Assembly: GCA_002409745.1 (NCBI GenBank)
Contig: DHOU01000042.1
Location: 12,620 to 27,974, forward strand
Length of the DNA: 15,355 nucleotides
Direction of reading: 5' to 3'
Origin: Bacteroidales bacterium UBA5382
Lineage (GTDB): Bacteria > Bacteroidota > Bacteroidia > Bacteroidales > Dysgonomonadaceae
Positions 1 to 6,370 of the stretch are shown here, piece after piece. The position numbers were made by a program, and so were the translations under genes. Positions within the stretch are counted from its first letter, which is position 1. Each line of letters opens with the position of its first letter. The notes under the pieces were generated by a model. It was not told the origin of the DNA. It ran no database searches and was given only the letters and a program-made list of their open reading frames with translations.

Positions 1-15
1 GTTAAAAATTAAAAA

Positions 16-29
16 CCCCCCCCCCCCCC
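16..29. repeat. Homopolymeric poly-C tract (14 C)
   Basis: An uninterrupted run of 14 cytosines sits in otherwise very AT-rich DNA. Runs of this length are prone to slipped-strand length change. No reading frame or promoter in the window is directly attached to it. If it has a role, that lies with a gene beyond the left edge or with a promoter I cannot see. It could also be a sequencing or assembly length uncertainty. Confidence 0.9.
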
Positions 30-370
30 GTTATTAAGGGTTGTTAACATTATTGTCTGCAATAAAATTACTCTCATTTTCAAGATTTTTATTTCAATAA
101 TACTCCGTTGGAATGAATTTTTCTATTAGAACATCGATAATCTTCGAAAAACAAAAAAATGAGTTCATCGAAAAAATCACCATTTTTAAATTTTGGATAT
201 CTTCAAATTTATCTTCTTCATTTTTTAGATTATTTTGAAGGAATTTTTATTTTTCCGGTTCAAAGAAAATGCAAATAAAGCATAAAGGGTAGCAATATCG
301 TATCAAAAAATAAAAAAAACGTATCAAAAATAAAGATCACAATAAAACACGTTATTTATTCGGAGAAAAG
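30..370. other. AT-rich intergenic stretch with no convincing gene
   Basis: This stretch is strongly AT-rich with many A and T runs and has no long ORF. The minus strand carries an open frame of about 50 codons ending at a TGA at 94-96; its C-terminus reads SKIIDVLIEKFIPTEYY. It has no start codon near its upstream end, where the frame is closed by a TAA, so it is either chance or a decayed gene end. The motif cgtatcaaaaa occurs twice around 299-330. I see no RNA gene or promoter that I would defend. Confidence 0.5.
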
Positions 371-410
371 ATATTGTAAGAGAGCGATTTATTCACTTCT
401 CTTACAATAT
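371..410 (-). terminator. Stem-loop downstream of metQ, probable transcription end
   Basis: A perfect 13-bp inverted repeat (371-383 with 398-410) encloses a 14-base loop and lies 10 bases past the metQ stop codon. On the minus strand it is followed by a weak pyrimidine run (cttttctcc) rather than a clean T run. It therefore fits a 3'-end-stabilising or terminating hairpin for the met/redox series, but is not a textbook intrinsic terminator. Confidence 0.6.
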
Positions 411-420
411 TTACAAAAGA

Positions 421-1233
421 TCACCATCCTTTTATTGCTCCGTCATGGAATATTTCCTTGGCGGTTTGCAGTACTTCATCCGACTGATAGGCTTTAACAA
501 AGTTCTTCACTTTTCCGACACCTTTATTATCTTCTCTCGCCACAATCACATTGACATAGGGCGAGTCGCGATTCTCGGTAAGAATGCCGTATTCTTCAGC
601 TTTTAGGCCGGCTTGAGCAGCAAAATTATTATTAATGACGGCAACAACAACCTCTTTATCGTCCAGTACACGGGGCAACTGCGGCGCTTCGATCTCCAAT
701 ATTCTCAATTGTTTCGGATTTGCCACGATATCGGTCACTTTCGGTGAAAGGCCGACATTCTCTTTAAGAGTAATCAATCCTGCTGACTCTAACAGCAATA
801 AAGAACGCCCACCGTTTGTCGGATCGTTTGGGATGACTACCGTGCTCCCCTTCTGAAGTTCCGAGACATTTTTTATTTTTTTTGAATAAGCAACTATAGG
901 ATATAAGAACGTGTTTCCTACAACAGCCAGCTTATATCCCCTTTGGCGGGATTGCTCATCCAAATAAGGCACATGCTGAAAAGCATTCGCATCAATATCT
1001 CCATTATTCAATGCTTCATTCGGCATAACATAATCGTTGAATGTTACCAATTCCACATCAAGATTATACTTCTCCTTTGCTACTTTTCGGGCCGTTTCGG
1101 CTATTTCACGTTCGGGACCGGAAGTAATTCCCACTTTAATATGATTCGGATCGTTTTTGGGTGACGATCCCGTGCAAGAAGAAAGCAACAGGCCGAATAC
1201 CATTGCCGCTACTAACAGTTTCAATTGTCTCAT
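421..1233 (-). CDS. metQ: Methionine ABC transporter substrate-binding lipoprotein MetQ
   Basis: This is the extracytoplasmic D/L-methionine receptor of the MetNIQ importer (NlpA/MetQ family), about 270 aa as usual. The start at 1233 gives MRQLKLLVAAMVFGLLLSSC, a lipoprotein signal with lipobox LSSC and lipidated Cys20. The ATG at 1278 would add 15 residues ahead of the signal and put the start inside an intercistronic hairpin, so I reject it. Family features include the IKVGITSGPERE start of the mature domain, GDIDANAFQHVPYLD, and IPNDPTNGGRSLLLLE near the ligand pocket. It is the last gene of the series, 56 bases after the nitroreductase and about 4.5 kb from metNI, with a redox cassette in between. 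The substrate is inferred from family and from metN/metI; related receptors can bind other small amino acids. Confidence 0.93.
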   Translation of the reverse strand: MRQLKLLVAAMVFGLLLSSCTGSSPKNDPNHIKVGITSGPEREIAETARKVAKEKYNLDVELVTFNDYVMPNEALNNGDIDANAFQHVPYLDEQSRQRGYKLAVVGNTFLYPIVAYSKKIKNVSELQKGSTVVIPNDPTNGGRSLLLLESAGLITLKENVGLSPKVTDIVANPKQLRILEIEAPQLPRVLDDKEVVVAVINNNFAAQAGLKAEEYGILTENRDSPYVNVIVAREDNKGVGKVKNFVKAYQSDEVLQTAKEIFHDGAIKGW

Positions 1234-1255
1234 TTTAATAATATTATCAATTATC

Positions 1256-1277
1256 GAAAATGTCGCTCGAAGCGGCA
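1256..1277 (-). terminator. Intercistronic hairpin with short T run between nitroreductase gene and metQ
   Basis: On the minus strand TGCCGCT-TCG-AGCGACA folds into a 7-bp stem (1271-1277 with 1261-1267, one G-U pair) with a 3-base loop, then TTTT. It lies between the nitroreductase stop and the metQ start. It may act as a weak terminator, or as a processing or stabilising hairpin that sets metQ expression apart from the upstream genes. Function is inferred. Confidence 0.45.
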
Positions 1278-1289
1278 CTCTTGATAGGT

Positions 1290-1940
1290 TTATTCCATAT
1301 ATATGACCTTATCGGCATACCGTTCTTTTACCACCGGCGACTCATCAGGATATCCCAAAGAGACGGCCAAAACAATCTCATAATCCTCCGGAATCTTCAA
1401 CAAGTCAACAAGTTCCTTATTCGCAGGATCCGTAAGAATCGAAACGACCGAGCCGATGGGGCAAGTCCCCAATCCCAACGCATGAGCGCTCAATAAAATA
1501 TTCTGAGTCAATAGGCCGACATCCAACATGCTACTATGATTATTCTTATCTCTTGCGAGAACAATCACGGTGGGCGCTCCGTGAAAGACACTGAATCCCG
1601 GTTCCGCCGCACGCGAGGCGCTTCCTTGCATCTCTCTCCCCCGGGCAAAAGCCACAAACCGGTCGTTTATTTTATCGATAAACTCCTTATTTTGAACGAC
1701 ACGCACCTCCCACGGCTGCTTATTTAAAGCACTCGGGGCATAGATCGCCGCTTTCATAACCGTATCCAGCTTGGCTCGTTCCACTTGCTGAGGTTTGTAT
1801 TTACGGATACTTCTTCGCGTTAAAATGGTCTCGATCATTTCATTTTCCCCTTCATTATTTGTTAATGAATCGTTTTTATTATCACTCCTGTGACAAGACA
1901 AAAATACAAGAATGAAACATACTGCCAATACTTTTTTCAT
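1290..1940 (-). CDS. Exported lipoprotein of the nitroreductase (FMN) family
   Basis: The 216-aa product starts with a lipoprotein signal (MKKVLAVCFILVFLSC, Cys16), has a polar linker to about residue 34, then a complete nitroreductase domain. TRRSIRKYKP (RRSIR at 42-46, FMN-phosphate contact in the family), APSALNKQPW (68-77) and a GLGTCPIGS segment are visible. Family members are usually cytoplasmic NAD(P)H-dependent FMN enzymes, so a lipid-anchored version is unusual. The start at 1940 is supported by an ATGA overlap with the upstream rnfD stop. A start at Met35 (MIETIL) would give an ordinary cytoplasmic enzyme and is the main alternative. Placed after RnfC and RnfD homologues, it could be the terminal acceptor of electrons brought across the membrane; that is inference. 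The substrate is unknown. Confidence 0.85.
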   Translation of the reverse strand: MKKVLAVCFILVFLSCHRSDNKNDSLTNNEGENEMIETILTRRSIRKYKPQQVERAKLDTVMKAAIYAPSALNKQPWEVRVVQNKEFIDKINDRFVAFARGREMQGSASRAAEPGFSVFHGAPTVIVLARDKNNHSSMLDVGLLTQNILLSAHALGLGTCPIGSVVSILTDPANKELVDLLKIPEDYEIVLAVSLGYPDESPVVKERYADKVIYME

Positions 1941-3049
1941 ACGCTTTGTTTTTTTATTAATGAATTTTTTATTGGGAACTTAAATTTGATAATCGTATAA
2001 ATAATATACACATACACCGCATACGGTATCGCTTTGAGATTATGCAATTGAAGTACCGCCAGCGTTATGGTCGCGATAGCCAATGTAAGCAATAAGGCCT
2101 GTCCGGTAATCTTTTTCCAATCGCTCTTTTCGCCCCACACCACGGGTTTGAAGACCGAACTGATTTCGCGGGAAAAACCATTCATAATAAGAATCGCATA
2201 AGACATATATTCAAAACGCACCTGTTGCCAAACCAATATGGCGGCGACCGCACCCAGAACCATGCCGTAATACAACTTCCCGGAAGAAGTGGACGGGCTT
2301 GAAGGCATATCGGTCGCCATGAAAATAGTTCCAAACAACAAGCCCGCTATGGAATAGTGTTCCGGCGAAATATCGAGCAACCGTAAGAAAAGGAAAAACA
2401 CGACGAAAACACCGAAAGGAATATGCCACGAAATTCTCTTCCGAAGCAACAGAAACAATCCACCCAACACGATGAAAAGAATCGAATATTCCCCTATTGC
2501 GCCAGTTGTTTTGAACAATAAAGAATCCCAATATTCCCCGGAAGTACTTTCGCCGATAGTTCTGAAAAAACGGATATCCTCCACCTGTACATAGTCCTGA
2601 AAAGCCCATAACGTTCCCGAAGACATAACGGCAGGAAAAAAAACCGTCATCATCTCACGACCTACCAAAGCCGGATTAAACAGGTTTCGGCCTAACCCTC
2701 CCCAGAGAATTTTTCCGAACAGTACAGCCATGGAAGCGCCGAAAGCAACCACATACCAAGGAGTTAATGGTGATAAAGTACATGCCAGTAAAAGAGCCGT
2801 TACCAAAGCCGAACCATCTTTCAACGAATTCGTCTTACGAAGGAAAAACCACGAAAACACGAACTCGGACACCAATGCGGCAATAACCGATACGCCCAAT
2901 ATCTGCAATGCCCGGGTGCCAGCCGCCAGATAAGCAAACACTAAAATCGGGAGCAGCGATAGCACCACATCGAACATGACCGTGCCCACTTTCGCTCTCG
3001 CCCTCACGAATGGATTGGAATAAATAACTTGTCTGTAATCTGCGCTCAT
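1937..3049 (-). CDS. rnfD: RnfD/NqrB-family membrane electron-transfer subunit
   Basis: A 370-aa, highly hydrophobic protein with about nine or ten membrane segments. The family signature GGLGRNLFNPALVGR is at 117-131, and TGAIGEYSILFIVLGG (182-197) matches the G-x-IGE-S stretch of RnfD/NqrB. In Rnf and Nqr complexes this subunit carries a flavin covalently bound to Thr in an S/D-G-A-T motif located before that stretch. Here the interval 142-182 is short and I find no such motif, so covalent flavinylation is doubtful. It overlaps rnfC upstream and the nitroreductase gene downstream, each by ATGA. No RnfA, RnfB, RnfE or RnfG is present in the window, so this is a partial complex or a derived system rather than a standard Rnf pump. 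Family membership is secure; the role is not. Confidence 0.88.
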   Translation of the reverse strand: MSADYRQVIYSNPFVRARAKVGTVMFDVVLSLLPILVFAYLAAGTRALQILGVSVIAALVSEFVFSWFFLRKTNSLKDGSALVTALLLACTLSPLTPWYVVAFGASMAVLFGKILWGGLGRNLFNPALVGREMMTVFFPAVMSSGTLWAFQDYVQVEDIRFFRTIGESTSGEYWDSLLFKTTGAIGEYSILFIVLGGLFLLLRKRISWHIPFGVFVVFFLFLRLLDISPEHYSIAGLLFGTIFMATDMPSSPSTSSGKLYYGMVLGAVAAILVWQQVRFEYMSYAILIMNGFSREISSVFKPVVWGEKSDWKKITGQALLLTLAIATITLAVLQLHNLKAIPYAVYVYIIYTIIKFKFPIKNSLIKKQSV

Positions 3050-4308
3050 TTATGATTCACCAGAATGAATTGTTTTCCTCTTTTTATACTATCTATTAAC
3101 GGAACGTTACTCGGACAAATATATTCGCAAGCACCGCACTCGATGCATTGACCAAGCCGGTATTCTTCAAAAGCCTTCAAATCGTTCTCGCGATAAGCAA
3201 CCGCAAACTGCATCGGCATCAATCCCATAGGGCAAGCATCCACACAATAACCACATTGAATACAATTATAGGCTTCAAGCGGCCGCTTCTCCAAAGCCAA
3301 GACACCCGATGTTCCTTTGGAAACGGGAGTATCCAAACGATGTACTTCCACGCCCATCATCGGCCCTCCCAGCACGACATGACAATTATCCCATCCGGAT
3401 ATCTTTCCCGCTGAGGCTAAAACATGCCTGACGGGGGTACCTACTTTTACCCAGTAATTTCCAGCACCCTCCAGATTGTCGCCGGACACCGTAACCACTC
3501 TTTCGGTAAACGGGATACCCTCAAAAGCCGCTTTGTAAATACCGTAAAGCGTGCCGACATTACTAACCAATACACCCTTACTTATCGGAAGTTGGGTTTT
3601 CTTCAATTTCAATCCCGTAACGGAATGAATAAGTTGAAGTTCGCTTCCCTGCGGATAACTATCGGGGAGCAGTTTTACCGAACAAATCTCGCGATACGGC
3701 TCGAAAACAGAACGCAATTCTTTATTCCGTTTTTCTATTGCGAGTACCACTTTATCAGGCTGATAAACTTTCCGGATGAGTTCCACCACTTGCATGAGTT
3801 CCCGATACCGGTTTTTCATCAAGGTGAAATCGGCCGTAAGATACGGTTCGCACTCTGCCCCGTTGATAATAAAAGTCTTCAATTTGCCGGTCTCTGAGGG
3901 AAATTTAACATGCGTAGGGAACTGTGCACCTCCGGCACCGACGATCCCCGCATCCTTTAGCAGGTTCACAAAATTCCGGGGAGTTTGTATGTCGGATTTC
4001 GAAAGCTGCAAGGCTTCTTCGCGAAAATCATTTTCCAAGACAATAAACGTTTCACTTTTGCCGGAAATGTTTGTAGCTGTTTTAATTTCTAAAACGATGC
4101 CCGAGACAGGCGAATGTACATGAGCCGATACGATACCGTCGGCTCTTCCGATCAGTTGATTCTTCAGCACTCTCTCTCCGGGCTCGACCACAGGAAAAGC
4201 CGGCTTACCGAGAGAAGCCGATAAAGGCACCGACAGCACGGCGGGAGATTCCAAGCGCCCGATGTCGCCTTCTTTCGTCTGATCCTTATATGATACAATA
4301 CCAATCAT
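3046..4308 (-). CDS. rnfC: RnfC-like NADH-oxidising flavoprotein / iron-sulfur subunit
   Basis: At 420 aa this is near the usual RnfC core length. The N-terminus has the RnfC barrel-like segment (SVPLSASLGKPAFPVVEPG, 26-44). GAGGAQFPTHVKF (124-136) is the nucleotide/FMN-binding motif shared by RnfC and NADH dehydrogenase NuoF-type folds, followed by an SLBB region. Two ferredoxin-like [4Fe-4S] motifs of form CxxCxxCxxxCP lie at 349-360 and 388-399, with all eight Cys present. RnfC takes electrons from NADH or returns them at the cytoplasmic face and docks on RnfD. The cobalamin reductase PduS is a homologue and a possible alternative, but the adjacent rnfD and the lack of microcompartment genes favour RnfC. 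It is joined to apbE and rnfD by ATGA overlaps. Confidence 0.9.
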   Translation of the reverse strand: MIGIVSYKDQTKEGDIGRLESPAVLSVPLSASLGKPAFPVVEPGERVLKNQLIGRADGIVSAHVHSPVSGIVLEIKTATNISGKSETFIVLENDFREEALQLSKSDIQTPRNFVNLLKDAGIVGAGGAQFPTHVKFPSETGKLKTFIINGAECEPYLTADFTLMKNRYRELMQVVELIRKVYQPDKVVLAIEKRNKELRSVFEPYREICSVKLLPDSYPQGSELQLIHSVTGLKLKKTQLPISKGVLVSNVGTLYGIYKAAFEGIPFTERVVTVSGDNLEGAGNYWVKVGTPVRHVLASAGKISGWDNCHVVLGGPMMGVEVHRLDTPVSKGTSGVLALEKRPLEAYNCIQCGYCVDACPMGLMPMQFAVAYRENDLKAFEEYRLGQCIECGACEYICPSNVPLIDSIKRGKQFILVNHK

Positions 4309-5252
4309 TCTGTTGTCATATTTTCGTTAAAATTATCGCTGAACGTTATCTTCCGGTTTTCATCGATAACAAAGCCCGAAACACCCCATCGTTCGTCCAA
4401 TTGTTTCAATAAGGGTTTCCATTGTTCGGAAGGCACATTCATCAGAGCCGTCGACAACATATCCCCTTCGAAAGCATTCTTGCCGACAATTCCGACCTGC
4501 TTATTAGCGGCAGGAAAGCCCGTCTTCGGATTCAAGATATGCCCGTACTCCTTTCCGTCTATCACGATACGGGTTTCCTTTTGAGCAGAAGTGGAAAAAC
4601 AACCGTTGCTCAATTTCAAGCCAAACAGTAACTGCTCTCTCACATCCGGATCGTACACTCGTATATCCCAAAACGGATGACTTTCATCGTTTAGATACCG
4701 AATCGTACTACCACCGGCATTGATCAAGGCATCCGATACTCCCGCCCTTTTCAATTCTTTCACTACGCGGTCTACGGCAAAAGCCTTCAAGAATGATCCG
4801 GTGGTCAACTCCTGCCCTTTCTGTATCCGCACCTTATTTCCTTCCAACTCTATTTTCCGAAAATCTATTTTTTGCAAGGCCGCCTGCAATTCTTCTTCCG
4901 AAGGCAATCTCCTGTTTTCACCGGACTGATAAAAGCCCCATAGCCGAAGCAAAGGCATAATGGAAATGTCATACAGACCATCAAAAAAAGAAGCAACCTC
5001 CTTTATTTTCTTGAAGAGAAAAATCGTGACGTCATCCACTTCGACAAAACTTCCGGCCGACCGGTTGATAAGATCGAAATACGAATCTTTACGATACGAA
5101 TTATACTGATAATCGACAGATTCCATTATCGAAAACAAATCATCCAATAACAATATGCTATACGCGACGGGGATTTTTATTTTCACCGTCGCATGAAACA
5201 GGAAGCGAACCTGCGCATGATACTGTTGGGATTTATTTTGTTCCCGATGCAT
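4305..5252 (-). CDS. apbE: ApbE-like FAD:protein FMN transferase
   Basis: ApbE proteins attach FMN from FAD to Thr of Rnf/Nqr-type subunits in a Mg-dependent reaction. Visible family blocks are FHATVKIKIP near the N-terminus, SYRKDSYFDLIN, DGLYDISIMPLLRLWGF, a diverged GSFLKAFAVDR (usually GGxxKGxAVD), SDALINAGGS, and a C-terminal GDMLSTALM supplying the expected Asp and Thr metal ligands. The start at 5252 gives 315 aa and overlaps the upstream gene by 20 bases; the frame is open to 5321, but that extension (MSARLKKLLLHRKKHK) is very basic and overlaps more. Most ApbE are exported, yet I see no signal peptide or lipobox here. No FMN-bind (RnfG-like) target is encoded in the window. It is translationally coupled to rnfC. 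Confidence 0.82.
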   Translation of the reverse strand: MHREQNKSQQYHAQVRFLFHATVKIKIPVAYSILLLDDLFSIMESVDYQYNSYRKDSYFDLINRSAGSFVEVDDVTIFLFKKIKEVASFFDGLYDISIMPLLRLWGFYQSGENRRLPSEEELQAALQKIDFRKIELEGNKVRIQKGQELTTGSFLKAFAVDRVVKELKRAGVSDALINAGGSTIRYLNDESHPFWDIRVYDPDVREQLLFGLKLSNGCFSTSAQKETRIVIDGKEYGHILNPKTGFPAANKQVGIVGKNAFEGDMLSTALMNVPSEQWKPLLKQLDERWGVSGFVIDENRKITFSDNFNENMTTE

Positions 5253-5538
5253 CTTCCGGTTTAGCTGTTTCGGTTTGTGTTTTTTTCGATGGAGAAGAAG
5301 TTTTTTCAACCGCGCCGACATCGATCCGTTCAGTACGGAAATGCACTGCCGGATTCGTCAACCGGTCTTGTATGGTATTATATAATAAGGTATGAACATG
5401 AAATCTTTTTTCTATGTCTTTATTAAGATCGACATTGGGTTCTTGTGTTGACACTCCGCTTTCCGGCCCCTTGCGGTTACCGAAAAGCAAAATAAATAAT
5501 CCGAAGAGATACAGAACGATTTTTTTTACTACTTCCAT
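5233..5538 (-). CDS. Small single-pass membrane protein, unknown function
   Basis: A 101-aa product that I do not recognise. Residues about 5-20 (KKIVLYLFGLFILLFG) form one hydrophobic segment preceded by two Lys; the rest is hydrophilic and ends in a Lys/Thr/Ser/Pro-rich tail (SSPSKKTQTETAKPEDASG). It opens the redox cassette, 175 bases after metI, and its end overlaps the ApbE start by 20 bases in another frame. It could tether or guide the ApbE-like enzyme, which lacks its own export signal. Alternatively the two could be one membrane-anchored ApbE split by a frameshift. I see no Cys or cofactor motif. Confidence 0.65.
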   Translation of the reverse strand: MEVVKKIVLYLFGLFILLFGNRKGPESGVSTQEPNVDLNKDIEKRFHVHTLLYNTIQDRLTNPAVHFRTERIDVGAVEKTSSPSKKTQTETAKPEDASGTK

Positions 5539-5713
5539 CTTTAATTTCTAACAGATATAAAACAAACTTTTTCCTTTAATAAAAAAAGGGACAATGACTT
5601 TTTCGACTTCCTTCTTAAAGATATAGTGATAACCTAATATCAATAAAGTAATAACGCATTCTCCGGAATTTAGTTTTGCTTGTTTTGCCAGGCTTATTAA
5701 TCATTAACATTTT
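5539..5713 (-). other. Gap between metI and the redox cassette, with a possible 31-codon ORF
   Basis: This is the largest break inside the minus-strand series. An ORF at 5615-5710 starts three bases after the metI stop and would encode a basic 31-aa peptide beginning MLMINKPGK. It has no recognisable motif and may be chance. The rest is AT-rich with weak inverted repeats such as aaaaag/cttttt around 5595. I see no convincing terminator and only weak promoter-like sequence (TATCTTTA), so read-through from metNI into the cassette is plausible but not shown. Confidence 0.35.
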
Positions 5714-6370
5714 TTACCGGTAATCAAACCGTTTAGAGAGTCGATCTCCTGTAAACTGAATGACAAATACCAATCCGACAAGGAGAATAAGCACGGCATT
5801 CATGATAAACGCATCATAACCGATATAGCCGTACTGATAGCCAATCTGTCCCAATCCGCCCGCACCGACCGCGCCCCCCATAGCCGAATACCCGACTAAC
5901 GTAATAAGGGTGATCGTCGCATTATTAACGAGCGAAGGCAACGCTTCGGGCAACAATACTTTTGTGATGATTTGCAGGGGAGAAGCACCCATCGACCGGG
6001 CTGTTTCGACCAACCCCGCCGGGACTTCAAGCAGACTGTTCTCAACCAATCGCGCAATAAAAGGAGCCGCCCCGACACTCAGGGGAACCAAAGCCGCCCA
6101 CATGCCGATGGAAGTACCCACGATCGCACGCGTAAAAGGAATCATCCAAACAATCAAAATAATAAACGGAATCGATCGGAAAATATTCACCAACACCGAT
6201 ATTATCCGGTTGTATAACACATTTTCGAGGAGTTGGCCCTTACGCGTCAAAAACAAGACGATGCCTACGGGCAACCCCAACACGAAACCAAAGAAACCGG
6301 AAGCAACCGTCATAAAGACCGTCTCCCACAACCCTCTTAGCAATAATAATAACGTAGACTCGTCAAGCAT
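5714..6370 (-). CDS. metI: Methionine ABC transporter permease MetI
   Basis: A 218-aa inner-membrane permease of the MetI family with about five hydrophobic segments. It carries the cytoplasmic EAA coupling loop ETARSMGASPLQIITKVLLP (about 122-141), which docks in the MetN ATPase, and the typical RSIPFIILIVWMIPFTR segment (65-81). Two copies pair with two MetN to form the translocation pore for methionine delivered by MetQ. Start ATG 6370 overlaps the end of metN by 8 bases, which indicates coupled translation. Length and sequence are ordinary for the family. Confidence 0.96.
   Translation of the reverse strand: MLDESTLLLLLRGLWETVFMTVASGFFGFVLGLPVGIVLFLTRKGQLLENVLYNRIISVLVNIFRSIPFIILIVWMIPFTRAIVGTSIGMWAALVPLSVGAAPFIARLVENSLLEVPAGLVETARSMGASPLQIITKVLLPEALPSLVNNATITLITLVGYSAMGGAVGAGGLGQIGYQYGYIGYDAFIMNAVLILLVGLVFVIQFTGDRLSKRFDYR

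Noticed and set aside
94..246. Minus-strand open fragment of about 50 codons in the left AT-rich region
   Set aside because: It has no start codon near its upstream end, a stop closes the frame just upstream, and its composition follows the AT-rich background. It was kept only as a possible decayed remnant.
1234..1278. Upstream ATG for metQ adding 15 residues
   Set aside because: The extension precedes a complete lipoprotein signal and its start lies at the edge of an intercistronic hairpin, so ATG 1233 is preferred.
3424..3897. 157-codon plus-strand ORF opposite rnfC
   Set aside because: It is antisense to the conserved rnfC reading frame and shows no independent motif.
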